Translations under genes and position numbers: made by a program
The notes under the pieces: generated by a model
The model's database searches: none
Told to the model about the DNA's origin: nothing
Seen by the model: the letters and a program-made list of their open reading frames with translations, nothing else
Part shown: piece after piece, positions 20,431 through 31,685 of the stretch
Layout of the letters: each line of letters begins with the position of its first letter
How positions within the stretch are numbered: position 1 is the stretch's first letter
Assembly: GCA_949317995.1 (NCBI GenBank)
Contig: OX439046.1
Span: 34,012,002 to 34,076,001 of the forward strand
Direction of reading: 5' to 3'
Source: Acholoe squamosa
Lineage: Eukaryota > Annelida > Polychaeta > Phyllodocida > Polynoidae
Length of the DNA: 64,000 bases

Positions 20431-22029
20431 CACTACTGTACTTTAACAATTGCGAGGAATCTGGAGGATCTGTGTTCGCAGACATGAGGCCAGTCATCTT
20501 GCAGTCTACCGTACAGAAGTGACCATATTACGTAATTGCTTGTACATTTCGGGAATAAGCAGCACGGATGAGACTTTGGCACTGTCTCGGCTGGGAATGG
20601 GAATTGGGAAGTACCCATAAAGTTTACAGATTAGCTTTTCTCTCAGGGGAAAGCTATAAGGAAATGGCGTGTTGCAACCAGCCCCTCATTCGACGTTACT
20701 CAAATCGAGCATACGTACTGAAGAGCCACAGCAAAAGAAGGCTGTAAGTTGTCCATCTTTCGGTAAAGCTCCTGACAATAGTAGTTAAGAGATTATTCTA
20801 GAATCTTCTTGCCAGACTTGGCAGTCACAGATTCCTATGAAGGAAAATATCACCTTCCACAATTTAGACACAGAGTTCGTTCAAACCCGTGATCCTATTT
20901 TGTTTGGGACGAATATTTAGGTTCTGTCCAACTCAATTTTGCCTGAAAGGGGGACAAAACGTAGTATTGGCCAGCCCATCTATCCTCACCAATTGTGAGT
21001 GTAATCAGCTGATAGATTTGGGCCCGAAGAGACTTTCTAGTCGATGTAGTCTGTATTGAATTGGATTGTTTGAAGCATGGACAAATTAGATTGAATATGT
21101 TTTCTACAAAATATTTCAATCATAGACAATTATGATGCAAAAGAATAAGCGCTAAAGATACAGAATTGGAAGAGGCCTCAGTTGAGTTTACACAGTTGAG
21201 TTTACAAAATGTATAGGGCCTATATTATGGATGTTTAACGTGGGTCGCTACCATTTAAATTGAGCCTGCTGCACATATTTCTGCGCATATAGGTTATTTT
21301 TATCAGAATGAGATCATTTTTGGTATGCACATACCTATATATGCCCTTATTGTGTACAAAAATTCCAGGCGGTTCTGATCAAAAGTGTCTTTTTTAAATT
21401 CGGGCATATTTACATCTGAATTATTTTCTTCATTCCCTGACATTCTTTTGGACCTTACAATTAAACCCCTCGTGTCACCTAGACAGTGCTTTAAACGTGA
21501 TATGCTGCTCACAATGATTGAGGGCAGATAATGAGACAATGTTATGCGAAGGATTTATATATTTTACCCATCATGCAGTGCATTGAATATGGATCTTTTA
21601 CTTCAAATGGCCAAAACTACAAAATTATGCATGGGACCCCATATCAAAATGACCATCATTTAAAGGCAAATTATTTGAAAAATATTTAGAAAAAAGTTTA
21701 ATAAAAATCTAGTGGTTGAAAATAGGAATTCTGATGGTTTTTGTTGTGAAATGATAGGAAATTCATCCGACCCTTTACCGAAATGTGAAAAATTTACCCA
21801 CAATGCAATATATTGGAGGTACAAACAAAGATTCTTAGTAAATACCATCATCATAATTATCATTCATCATGTGAAGTTTCATATCTCTATGTCTGATGAT
21901 CATTACAGAAAAAAAAATCTCAAATTTGAGAAAGAGATGTTATAAAGTACACCTGACAAAAAAGGGAGGATTTCTAGGATATTGGATTGAGTGGTAGCGA
22001 CCCACCTTAAAGTTTCAAATGGAAAGTTG
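20431..22029. other. No recognised gene
   Basis: Short open frames only. AT-rich stretches near 21560-21920 include GGTCGCTACC and GGTAGCGACCC words (21244, 21993), which may be the ends of a ~760-bp inverted-repeat element. Confidence 0.4.
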
Positions 22030-22320
22030 GTTCTGGCAGAATGGCCAAGATCATTTGTAAGTATTGAAAATGGATCGGTAATGCATCTGTAATTCAATCA
22101 GAGGTAATTTCTAAGGCCTTATTCTTGTCTTATTTGAAGGCAGATTAATCAGTGGGCGAGAAAAAGGGGGAATGAAGGCACCAGAAGAAAATACTCTGAC
22201 CTCAGTCTCTGTTAATAAAGGTTTTTGAGTGGAGACAATCAGGGCTGAAACAATGAAAAAAATGAAGATGTGATGCCGTAAGTTCAGTTTTAGTGTTCAT
22301 TTCCTTGTAACGACAAAATA
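22030..22320. repeat. Dispersed repeat pair, copy 2 (partner 9960-10260)
   Basis: Same block order as the partner: TTCAATCAGAGGTAATTTC, TATTTGAAGG, GAAGGCACCAGAAG, CTCTGTTAATAAAGG, GAGTGGAGACAATCA, GATGTGATGCC. Confidence 0.65.
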
Positions 22321-22919
22321 ATTGAGAAATAAACCAAGCATTCATGGGTTACGCTACATTAGGTGAGGCTCCACTACGCAATTTTTTGGTACATTCTCAC
22401 CTAATTTTATCCCTATAGTGCCTAAAGTATAGGGTGTTGACATTCCTATATTGTAAACATGAGATTCAAAATTGTAAACATGAGATTCCAGGGGTTATTT
22501 CATTGGTGATCTCTCTCCTTGTGTGCCATATTTACCAACTAACCTGCACCTGCATAGACTCTGTGATTGGGTGGGAGTTCAATATATAAACATCAACACA
22601 GCAAAATATAAATAACAACACAGCAGTCACACAGATCGCAGGGTCTTGTACTGTAAAAATCAAACCTGTCTGATATTGAGTTGCAGAGAGTCATCAGTGT
22701 GAAAGTCTGCAATATTTACATTAGGTCAACTTGATTTAGTAAACAAAAACATCTTTTGGCAAGAAAATGTGACTCAGATTGTACACAAAGCCTTCCCCAC
22801 ATAAACAAAAAGCTCTCTCAATCTTCTATTTACCAAGCTTGGGAAAAGGTAACATGATGCCAACAGTGGACTGGAGAAAAACGTTGGCCATATCTCCACT
22901 GATAACACTGTATGTGGAG
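22321..22919. other. No recognised gene
   Basis: Short tandem words only (AACATGAGATTC twice near 22460-22490; AATATAAACATCAACACAGCA twice near 22580-22620). Confidence 0.4.
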
Positions 22920-23010
22920 GAGCCTGAGCCACTGTTGGACAACTCTCCAATGGTGGACATTGGGGGCCTGGGCCACTGTTGGACAACTCTCCACTGTTGG
23001 GCACTGGCCC
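22920..23010. repeat. Short tandem repeat, GCCACTGTTGGACAACTCTC
   Basis: Two copies of a unit of about 50 bp containing CCACTGTTGGACAACTCTCC, with related single copies before (22862) and after (23072), some inverted. Confidence 0.65.
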
Positions 23011-23309
23011 TCAGTGAGTGTTCTTATCTCCTGGTTGTCATAGTGGTGGCTGATAAGAGATTAGTGCAAGTGTTGGACCATCCTCCAACAGTGGGAGTAC
23101 TGCAGGTGGGGGAGGTGAGGGAGGGGGTATTGAGCCACCAGAAAATGCATAAATTGAAATCATTTTGATACACTAAATGCAGCATATCTCATCATACACA
23201 ACTTTGTTTTGATTGTGTTCATACATATACCTGGGTACTTATAAGGTCTATTACTATAAAGGTTCACTTCTTTGCACAAAATTTTTGTGTATAGCCAAGC
23301 AAAAAGGGT

Positions 23310-23860
23310 CCCCCAGTCAATTTTTAAATTCAGGCCATGAACTTTCCAATGATATAATACATGAGAAAATATGTCTGCTAGTTTTAGAGTTATGGCTCTA
23401 TTAACTTAGATGGTTACCGACCTATTAAAATCCCAAATAAGGTCTACCTTGTATATTTCACGAGATATATCAGATGATAATTAGGCATAATTCTGCAAAT
23501 TAGGGAAATTGTCTCATAAAATTTGATCTGATTGTCAGATTTTACCATCTTTTCAACACACCGATCCTTGTGGGTGTGGCTACAAATAGGCTTTTTTGAT
23601 TCCTCAATTTTGAGTGAAAATAATGTTTCCATGGCAACCAATATCAACAAAAGCACTGATTTCTGCCCCCAAATGCCCCAAAACATCCCAAATTTGGAAG
23701 GTTTTCCTTAAAAATGGGAATTTCCCTTTAGGACGATTGTGATCTACATAAAAAAGTAGTATAACTATTTTTGGTATATTTTCCCCCTTTTAGGCCATAG
23801 TGGTGTCCCCCTGGTGGCCAGAATTGGTACTAATCCCCCTCGGACGGTCCTTTTAACTTG
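23310..23860. repeat. Old dispersed repeat with X-box core, copy 2
   Basis: Colinear with 13910-14480: CATGAGAAAATATGTCTGCT, GTTTCCATGGCAACC, ATCAACAAAAGCACTG, CCAAATTTGGAAGG, CATAAAAAAGTAGTATAAC, GGCCATAGTGGTGTCCCC, TTGGTACTAATCCCC. The X-box-like core is at 23625-23638. Confidence 0.75.
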
Positions 23861-24069
23861 CCTCCTCACAAATCATAATTGTCTTGCACAAATTGACTTT
23901 TCTATTCATAACCTTAAAGCATATGAAATTCAACTTGGGAATGAAGGGAATTGTATGGTCAACGTTTTTCTCTCCACCTACAGTGGAGGATTGCCAACGT
24001 TTTCCAAGCCTGTTTACACGTTGAAATAATAACAAATACCACTCTATAATCTGTGTTTGTGTCTGCTTT

Positions 24070-24108
24070 TCTGAGAATAGCTCCGACTTTCGCAATGTGG
24101 GATTCGAC
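24070..24108. mobile_element. Solitary right end of AGGTCGAATCCC family
   Basis: CGCAATGTGGGATTCGACCT with no matching left end nearby. Confidence 0.6.
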
Positions 24109-24619
24109 CTATACATGCCCCTTTCACGCTGCTGCCTGGAGAAGCAGGAGATACTTAGGTGGTACTTGGGCATTAGGGCTGCATTACAGTTTAAGGACAA
24201 GGGCTCCAGGTGACCCAAAAAGTAATTGACAAAGGATTTTCTTGTAACTTGAAATATTTGTTCCTTACATGATGTGTAATTGAAATGTAGAATAAAAAGT
24301 TGGGGTAGCAACACTACTTTCTTCAGTACTAGCCATCTTTTGTAGGATGCTTTAACATTGAGTCCAATGGGCTGACAGCTAGACATTTGGGATTTTGGAG
24401 GAACTTTGGTGAATAATACCCAAACTGGACAAACAATTTTATCAAAAACTACAAATATGTCCATTGACATGTGTTAATCAAGATAGAAATGTAAAATCAT
24501 GTGCTTTCAACACTACTTTTTGCGCAAGATGTATGCAAGGGGGATGGGAACCCTAATGCATAAGCCTATGGACCCAAGCCAGAGGGGGGTAGAGGAGGGT
24601 TTGTAGACTTTTGGCAAAG
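24109..24619. other. No recognised gene
   Basis: The 205-aa minus frame covering 23853-24470 overlaps repeat copy 2 and has no recognised domain. It is treated as a chance frame. Confidence 0.4.
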
Positions 24620-24740
24620 TTTCTTCAAACTTGATAAAAATGCACATTTATTTTATTAGGCATAACTTTTGAACTAATAATGATAGAAACTTGCTTCAAA
24701 AACTGACAGATTCCTCTCATTGAGAAGAATGCACTAGTTC
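24620..24740. repeat. Possible partial copy of the X-box repeat
   Basis: TTAGGCATAACTTTTGAACT and GATAGAAACTTG resemble the 14120-14150 part of copy 1. The copy ends where a MITE is inserted at 24765. Confidence 0.35.
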
Positions 24741-24764
24741 CAGGAATATCCGCTAGGCCCCTTA

Positions 24765-25002
24765 AGGTCGAATCCCACATTGCGAAAAATGGCTGAAATA
24801 TCTCCGCGATTTTGTCCCTTGCGTTGTATGGCCATTGTTGAGGCCATAAAACACAAGGACTACTGCAAACTTGACCCTAAACCACTGTGGGATTCGGAGT
24901 TAGGTGATCAATCCTTGCGTTTTATGGCCCAAGGGCCATACAACGCAAGGGACAAAATCGCAGAGATATTTCAGCCATTTTTCGCCAAGTGGTATTTGAC
25001 CT
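24765..25002. mobile_element. Palindromic MITE, short class (238 bp)
   Basis: Starts AGGTCGAATCCCACATTGCG and ends GGTATTTGACCT, with TTA on both flanks. Inner arms GGCCATTGTTGAGGCC and GGCCCAAGGGCC make secondary hairpins. Confidence 0.88.
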
Positions 25003-25608
25003 TTAGGGCATATGAACTGTCTACCATACCCTTCAGGGGAAACAGACAAAAATATATGAAGAACCACTTTTGAGAATTAAATGGAGCTTGCTCATTGAGG
25101 GTGTAGTGTGGTTACTGTCAACCTCAGAGCCAAGGCTATGGAAGATTGTTTCTTTTTCCTGTCATCTCAGAATCAAGAGCCTTTCTTATACTCTTTTTAA
25201 ATTTATCTAAGATCACAGACCAATATAGGTTAACTCATTATTAACCCACATACTTTCTCAATCTAAAATCTAACATGGAGAAGATAACATCTAGATGGGT
25301 AGCTTTGAGTGGTTTTAATTGCCGCCATCCCTTATGGCATCAATGTGTTAACCACACCCTCAAGGCAGTGTAAACCACATTTGAGGCTGGAGTCTGGACA
25401 TGCAAAGTGCATGTGTCATGGATATGCAATGCGATTTTGACCTCATATTCATAATGTGGGACATGACACATGAAATCATTATACAGAATCCATATGAAAA
25501 TGAAAGAATTTTCTTTTAAAGTTATGTATTAACCCCCAACGCCTGTACAGTGCCAAACATGATTTCAGCCAGGTAAGGTAGGAGGATGTTGTTCTATTCC
25601 AGCCCTCA
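25003..25608. other. No recognised gene
   Basis: Non-coding. ATTTTCTTTTAAAGTTATGTATTAACC at 25507-25533 resembles text at 51666-51690, probably a shared old repeat. Confidence 0.4.
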
Positions 25609-25851
25609 AGGTTGAATCCCACAAATGGCGAAAAATGGCTGAAATATCTCTGCGATTTTGTCTGTTGTGCTGTATGGCCCTTATTGAGGCCATAAAACGC
25701 AAGGACTACTGCAAACTTAATCCTAAACCACTGTTGGATTCGGAATGAGTTGATCAATCCTTGCATTTTATGGCCCCAACAAGGGCCATAAAACACAACA
25801 CATAAAATCGCAGAGATATTTCAGCCATTTTCGCCATGTGGGATTTGACCT
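25609..25851. mobile_element. Palindromic MITE, short class (243 bp)
   Basis: Starts AGGTTGAATCCCACAAATGG and ends GGGATTTGACCT, flanked by TCA on both sides. TCA here alongside TTA, TGA and TAA elsewhere points to a TNA target preference. Confidence 0.88.
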
Positions 25852-26239
25852 TCAAAGTAGGCCAGGAGGCCATCGCGAAATGATTGGGAATTTGATTCTC
25901 ACTGTAACTAACGCACCTTCCAGTTCCCCCTGGTTCTCCACCCTGAGACACAAATTCCTTATTCTGTAATGGAATTGACTTGCTCTGAATTAGACTGCAT
26001 TGTGAAAAGTCATGGGGACCTGGTTCCATGATTGGTTCCACATGAATGCTTTCCATAGTAGGTAGGCCTGGTGGCTGTTGCTAAACCCTTGGAAGACAAT
26101 ATTGTTGGAGGTGTACTTCCAAAAACCGAAGGCACTCGTCTTTGGTAGTCTCTTCTCTATTGCATTGCCAAATGGCACATCCCAACAGAAGTGGTCCAGG
26201 AGCGTGTTGCTCCTATGGTAAAAAGAGCTATCAGTAGGT
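25852..26239. other. No recognised gene
   Basis: Short overlapping frames without recognisable domains. Confidence 0.4.
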
Positions 26240-26440
26240 ACCCTCTTTTCAAAAGAAGTCGCGCTCTGCTTCACAATTCAACTTGCACTTACCACATTAG
26301 TCTGAAAAGTCACCTGCCTTGTTTAAAACAGAGAGAGCTGCAGTACCAGGTACCTACTCATGTCACACACTCTATAGTATATTATACTGACTGACTTCTC
26401 CCAACTAAGTACCTACTCAAATCCCCCTTTTTTAGCACCA
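26240..26440. repeat. Dispersed repeat, copy 2 (partners 17040-17480, 63935-63972)
   Basis: AGTAGGTACCCTCTTTTCAA just upstream (26233) and AGAAGTCGCGCTCTGCTTCAC match the start of the fragment at 63935, and the CACCTGCCTTGTTTAAAA part matches 17350. Confidence 0.55.
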
Positions 26441-26819
26441 TACTTGAATGACCACTTGTGAGCAACAAAAGGGACAAGTTATAGCTACATGAAAAGAAAG
26501 GACTGGAAATGAGGGGATTTTTAGCCAGCTCTTCCTTTTACTATAGGAGCAACACCCTCCAGAAGTGGTTACTAACAACCCCTGAACTGGAAGTTGCTTC
26601 CTACACTCTGTCGCATAAGTATGTAGGTGTGGGCAAACTGGGAAGCACTCAGGTGTGACCACTTTTCGCAACACAGTTTGATTTGTGGGAAAGTGACTAC
26701 TTCTGTACTACAGTGTTGGAAGTGATACTGAGTGTTTAAGTAGAGGAGGGACGTGGGAAGTGAGGTACCTACCCTGGAAAGCAGCACTCAATCTTTTCAC
26801 AACATCCACCAGAGAATTA
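26441..26819. other. Non-coding stretch
   Basis: No gene recognised. GAAGTGGTTAC, GAAGTTGCTTCC and their mirror forms (GGAAGCACTC, GGAAGTGATAC) suggest a diverged foldback repeat. Confidence 0.4.
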
Positions 26820-27569
26820 AGGCCAAATCCCACAACGCGAAAATAGTTAGAAATAATCCTTGTGATGTAGGATATGTTGTTATTTAGCTGATATTTAGGG
26901 TGGTATTATTGTCCAAGGGAGTCCAAGAACAGCTAAGAACCGTTGCCAAAGTGTTGTTATTTCAGGAGTGGAATACATCAAACGTTTTTGATATTTTTCT
27001 CACAAGAGGCCAAAAATCTCTGTGATATAGGGAAATTTCCTGTGATTTAGAGGAAAACAAGAATCTTTAGTAAATCACAAGAGGTCTGTATATCTTTCAT
27101 AAATCAGGACCCAAGTTCCACACACTTTAGCCATAAGAATGTTGTACTTGTGAATCAAAGTAGCAACTAGTCAGTACAGTGATGAATATCACAAACATTT
27201 CCCTTCCAATAGTGGCTAATAGTGGGGTTTGAGAAAAGTAGGGGTGGTATGGGAACCCTTGTGAATTTTGTTTTTGACAAGACTCCAAGGCTGCCGATAT
27301 CCAGAATCACAGGCGTTTTAGACCCATTTTTCACGTAGTGGGAGTTGGCCTTAAGAATGTTGTACTTGTGAATCAAAGTAGCAACTAGTCAGTACAGTGA
27401 TGAATTTCACAGACATTTCCCTTCCAATAGTGGCTAATAGTGGGGTTCGAGAAAGGTAGGGGTGGTATGGGAACCCTTGTGAATTTTGTTTTTGACAAAA
27501 GTCCAAGGCTGCCGATATCCAGAATCACAGGCTTTTTAGACCCATTTTTCGCGTAGTGGGAGTTGGCCT
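26820..27569. mobile_element. Inverted-repeat element (AGGCCAAATCCCAC ends) with internal tandem duplication
   Basis: Starts AGGCCAAATCCCACAACGCG and ends CGCGTAGTGGGAGTTGGCCT, flanked by TTA on both sides. The ends resemble a diverged relative of the AGGTCGAATCCC family. The right portion is duplicated in tandem (27135-27352 and 27353-27570, 218-bp period, about 95% identical), including the terminal repeat itself. Confidence 0.8.
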
Positions 27570-27570
27570 T

Positions 27571-27985
27571 TAGAGGAGGGACCTAGCTGGTTCTGAATTG
27601 GAAAGCATTCATTATTTCCCAACTACCCTGAACCACTTCTATGAACAATTACTTTTTGGCCACCCAGCAGGCAATTAATTGACAGAGGTCATTTAGTTCT
27701 CTTTTGGGAAAAGCACCTCTGACAGAAGTAGATCCCAATCCTTTCGTAACAGCCCGCTGTGCACGTGAATCAATGGCAAACTATAATGATTGTGGGAATC
27801 ACAAAAATGATACTATGCATACAATAGAAGTATGCTGTCCTGTGGTTTTATTTTCAATCCTTGAGATCACCATTGGATGGCCTTAATAATTATGGCGAAT
27901 TCGCTGGTTGTACCGGATTAATATCTTCGTAGACCAATTATTCAGAGTTTATGATGGGAGAGTAGGAAGTAATAAATTTCCATTA
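27571..27985. other. No recognised gene
   Basis: Only short open frames. Confidence 0.4.
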
Positions 27986-28332
27986 AGTTCGAATCCCACA
28001 TGACGAAAAATGGCAGAAATATCTCTGCGATTTTGAATCTGTTGCAATTCTGGGACCTTCCCCAAATTCACAAGGGTATAACTACAGTATGATGTATAGA
28101 ACAGAGGCACTCTTTTGCAATTTTACGCCAGACAATATACAATATACAGAGATTTAAACATGAATAAAGGCAAAATACCCCGAAGAGTACATCAAAAATC
28201 GCAACAGTGTCCTTGTGTTCAATACACCCTACTGTAGTAGTACCTTGCGAATTCAGAGTTGGTACCAAAATCAGAACAGATTCAAAATCGCAGAGATATT
28301 TCAGCCATTTTTCACCATGTGGGATTCGACCT
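27986..28332. mobile_element. Palindromic MITE, long class (347 bp)
   Basis: Starts AGTTCGAATCCCACATGACG and ends GGGATTCGACCT, with TTA on both flanks. The full mirrored long-class interior is present (ACTACAGTATGATGTATAGA / TACACCCTACTGTAGTAGTA). Confidence 0.88.
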
Positions 28333-28809
28333 TTAGATGCAGAACCTTCCTCTTGGGCATTCCCTGTTTTCTAAATCAAGTAATGTATTATGAAGCACCA
28401 TTAGGAGTGATGTGCTGCATTTAGCAGCTACAATATTTATTACAGACTGGCAGGGCAATGCTGTCTGTTTGAAGCAGATAAGACTTTTTAATCCCGGGCT
28501 TTCAATGCCGATTCTCCAGTATCTCCTTCCTCGTTTTCCATTAACAGAGAAGTGCATAGTTGATAGTGAGTATCCCAAAAGATTCTATGCATGACCAAAA
28601 AGTGAACACGATAGACACGTACATGATAAGAGAAACAGGCCGAACATATGTAATACAGTTCCCTTGTTGACCTCCTCCATATGAAGACTTCTCTGTGATG
28701 CAATGGAACTGTCTATGGATAGTGACATAGCATGAAAGACCGCAGTTACTTATCGCCCATATATAGTGCTGTATGTATATTGCAGTGGGTACCAGAATTC
28801 ACCCACACT
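28333..28809. other. No recognised gene
   Basis: Short overlapping frames on both strands without domains. Confidence 0.4.
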
Positions 28810-29010
28810 TAAAAATAACTGTTGAATCTACCAGGGACCCTTGTAACTCTGAACAGTGAACAACAGTAATCATATTGCAGTGAACCATTGTAGTCTTTAC
28901 AAGAAGCCTTATAGGTGGCAGTACGGTATTACAAGGAATCTCTGTGAATCACAGATCTCTGGCACTTTTGAGACAAGGATTCCACCATTATTTCAACAAC
29001 ATTTCTTTAC
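28810..29010. repeat. Dispersed repeat pair, copy 2 (partner 7800-7995)
   Basis: Same block order as the partner, including TCTACCAGGGACCCTTGTAA and GAGACAAGGATTCC. Confidence 0.7.
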
Positions 29011-29373
29011 AATGCAGTCTATCTGGTACCAAACACATCAGGCTGCCTCGGAGAGGAGAGATAATACTCACGGATATAAAGGGACAACAGAATCAACCAA
29101 CTGAGTGAGATGAGCACTTCAGATGAGGAGATGGTACTGTTGAAAGGGCCTTTTACAGAGTTGATTGCTTCATTACACTTAAGCTGTGTGTCGTTCACTT
29201 CCCTCCTACTAGCTTGCACAGCAGTTTAAATCTGTGGAAATTGATAAAAAAAATACTTCTTCTTCCAAGTGACTTGCAAAACTGCATCAGACTCAAACAT
29301 ACCATCTTTTTTTCAATGTTGCAAAAGCTATAAAGAATAGAGACGATTATGATAGGAACGGTCCGTTAGCGGC

Positions 29374-29478
29374 GGGTCCACTATGCAACATAGGATGCGA
29401 ATTTGAGCTAGTTGCACAGAAATAGATACACATGAAGGGAATTGTATGGTATGTTATTGTATGTTGCATAGTGGACCC
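29374..29478. mobile_element. Small foldback, 19-bp perfect terminal repeats
   Basis: GGGTCCACTATGCAACATA is repeated inverted as TATGTTGCATAGTGGACCC around a 67-bp centre. A weak relative of this end (GGCTCCACTACGCAA) occurs near 22369. Confidence 0.75.
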
Positions 29479-30303
29479 TAATATTAAAATTCCTGAAATC
29501 GCTTGAAAAGCAAAATTCATTGTGATCTGTGAAAAGGAGTCTCAGTGCAGGGTACAATAGTGTCCCCTTTCCGAGTACATGTCACATGATTATAATACAT
29601 GAGTTAGTTTGATCCAACTGCATACCAAGTGCAATTCTAGTTCCAAGTTTAGTATCACAGTGGGCTCATGCCTATTGGTGGTTTGAATTACAAGTCATGT
29701 CTCAATAACTGAGTTGTATACAGATATTTTCCGTTTTTTTTTAAGACGGTCTGTTACAGAAAAAAAAAGAATAGCCGTAAATCTAATTCCTTAACAGTTC
29801 TTAAAAATCTTAGCTTCAAAATGTCAACCTAGTCCAACTCTAAAAGAAATGTTTCTTGGTTTTGTTCCTGCCGGTTGGTTGTACCTTTAGAGACCTGTTG
29901 AAGAAGATGAAAATGTCTTATTTCTAGGGGGTCACCACAGAAAAGACGGTAATTATGTCTAGGTCTATACCTTATAGGTATTCCAATTAACTCCCTTTTC
30001 CAGTCAACACTTTAGCTATGTAAGAGTAGGGATAGATGAGACGTGAACTGTCATGAAATAGGTTAGAAAAAGTGACTTATCATAATTCTGATGTCTGGCT
30101 CTCTGGTTGATGATGCTTATGATAGTCCTTGACATTTCACTTCTATGTATACCGTCATAATCCATCCATGGCAATTTCAAAGATATGGATCTGAGATGAT
30201 GCTGCATCCTGTACATTGTACACATCATTGGTGTGTGTTAAAGAAATGATTAATAGTAGTTATTATAACTCAGCCCAGAGGGTAAACATTGCAGTCACTC
30301 ATT
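29479..30303. other. No recognised gene
   Basis: AT-rich non-coding DNA; the minus frame at 30016-30228 has no known domain. Confidence 0.4.
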
Positions 30304-30538
30304 AGGTCGAATCCCACATGGCGATTTAGGGCTCAAATATCTCTGCGATTTTGTCCCTTGCAATCTTGGGGCCTTCCTGAGCCCCTTTAATGCAAGGATA
30401 ACTGCTTAATTGGTCTCAATTCACTGTTGGATTCGGTATAAGTTCCTTGCGATCTAAGAGCCCAGGAAGACCCCAAAATCGCAAGGGACAAAATCGCAGA
30501 GATATTTCAGCCATTTTTCGCCATGTGGGATTCGACCT
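30304..30538. mobile_element. Palindromic MITE, short class (235 bp)
   Basis: Starts AGGTCGAATCCCACATGGCG and ends CGCCATGTGGGATTCGACCT. Its interior closely matches the 1785-2026 copy (TCTTGGGGCC, AGCCCAGGAAGACCCC). Flanks ATT and TAT do not match exactly. Confidence 0.85.
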
Positions 30539-30790
30539 TATACTTATAAGCCCATCCAGGAGCAATAGTGTTAAAAGGTCCAAGGGCTAGTAGTGATAGC
30601 TATGATACCTTCAAATCGGCCGGCCACAAAACCATGAACAATTGTGGGGACTCGATTTGAATCTTTGATACCACAAAACTATTCCAGAAAAGGATGATGT
30701 TTACGACCAGCATGGTTCTCTCATTTCATTGGGTATTACCTAGTGGGCACACTTACATTGAATCAGCGTTGATATTATGTAAATGGCAGA

Positions 30791-30891
30791 TATGACATTG
30801 TTTCAACGTTATCAGTTGACTCAAGGTTGACATCGAATCAAAAGTAAAATAATAGTGTTGGTTCAAGGGCAACAAATATGTTGAACCAATG
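30791..30891. repeat. Inverted repeat TGACATTG(T)TTCAAC / GTTGAACCAATGTCA
   Basis: Arms of about 15 bp around GTTGAC- and GGTTCAA-rich text, part of a larger patch of AATCAACGTTGA-type words at 30745-30930. Confidence 0.5.
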
Positions 30892-31159
30892 TCAGGATTT
30901 AGAACAATATTGCAACGCTGATGCTGTATCCTGAACAAGTAATCAATGGATAATTCATGACGCGTGTGTGTTAGTGAAGGATAATTACACGAAGGCATAG
31001 CCCGAGGGTATGAGAGGACATGAGAGGCGTGCGGGTTATCCATGGATAACCGCATGCCTTACAAAATTGATGCTACAGCCTTCATGCTGTGCAATATCGA
31101 CAGGTATGTGCATGGGAATATCCAGGAAAAGCACTGAGAATCCCAGAAATCGTGGAATA

Positions 31160-31310
31160 ATTATAAATAACCATGCTGGTGATTATAGATTTGTAGGGGT
31201 CATTACCCCCAATATTGCTACGCTGTTGCCGTATCCTTGTAAATAACCATGCTGGTGATTATATGTGTAGGGGTCAGTAAGCGCCAGTCTTTAATACAAG
31301 ACAGGCGCTT
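31160..31310. repeat. Tandem duplication plus strong hairpin
   Basis: AAATAACCATGCTGGTGATTAT followed by GTAGGGGTCA occurs twice (31166 and 31224). Immediately after lies the stem AAGCGCC-A-GTCTT / AAGAC-A-GGCGCTT (31279-31310) with a 6-base loop. Confidence 0.7.
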
Positions 31311-31355
31311 ATTCAATGTAAGGTACAGTCACAGGGGAACAAGCTTCATTCTTAA

Positions 31356-31485
31356 AGGGGTGCATCCACTGCCGACGGATGGGCCATCCGTCGGTTTCAT
31401 CCGTCATATTTATCATTGATTTCTATGGAGAAAATGACGGATGAAGGGAGACGGATGGTCCATCCGTCGCAGTGGACACAGCCCA
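31356..31485. mobile_element. 130-bp MITE, AGGGGTGCATCCACTGC ends, copy 1
   Basis: Ends AGGGGTGCATCCACTGCCGA and GTCGCAGTGGACACAGCCCA, flanked by TAA on both sides. Inner GACGGATGGGCCATCCGTC forms a hairpin. A second copy at 43611-43740 has the same length and a TAA duplication. Confidence 0.88.
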
Positions 31486-31685
31486 TAAAGTATTCATTAG
31501 AACATGGGGGAATGCATCAATCAGTGAGGCCACTACCTTATGAGAATATGATCGAGGATCCTTGATCATCTGTTTAGCTTGGTGATCAGTTAAGAAAAGA
31601 CGTCTTCTTTATATGTTATTTTAAGTGGGTATTAGCCATTGTGAACAGATGTCTCTGAACGTGAGTTTGCATATGAGAGATGTAG

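Noticed and set aside
23853-24470. 205-residue minus frame
   Set aside because: No recognisable domain, overlaps a dispersed repeat and a MITE end, no splice or start support.
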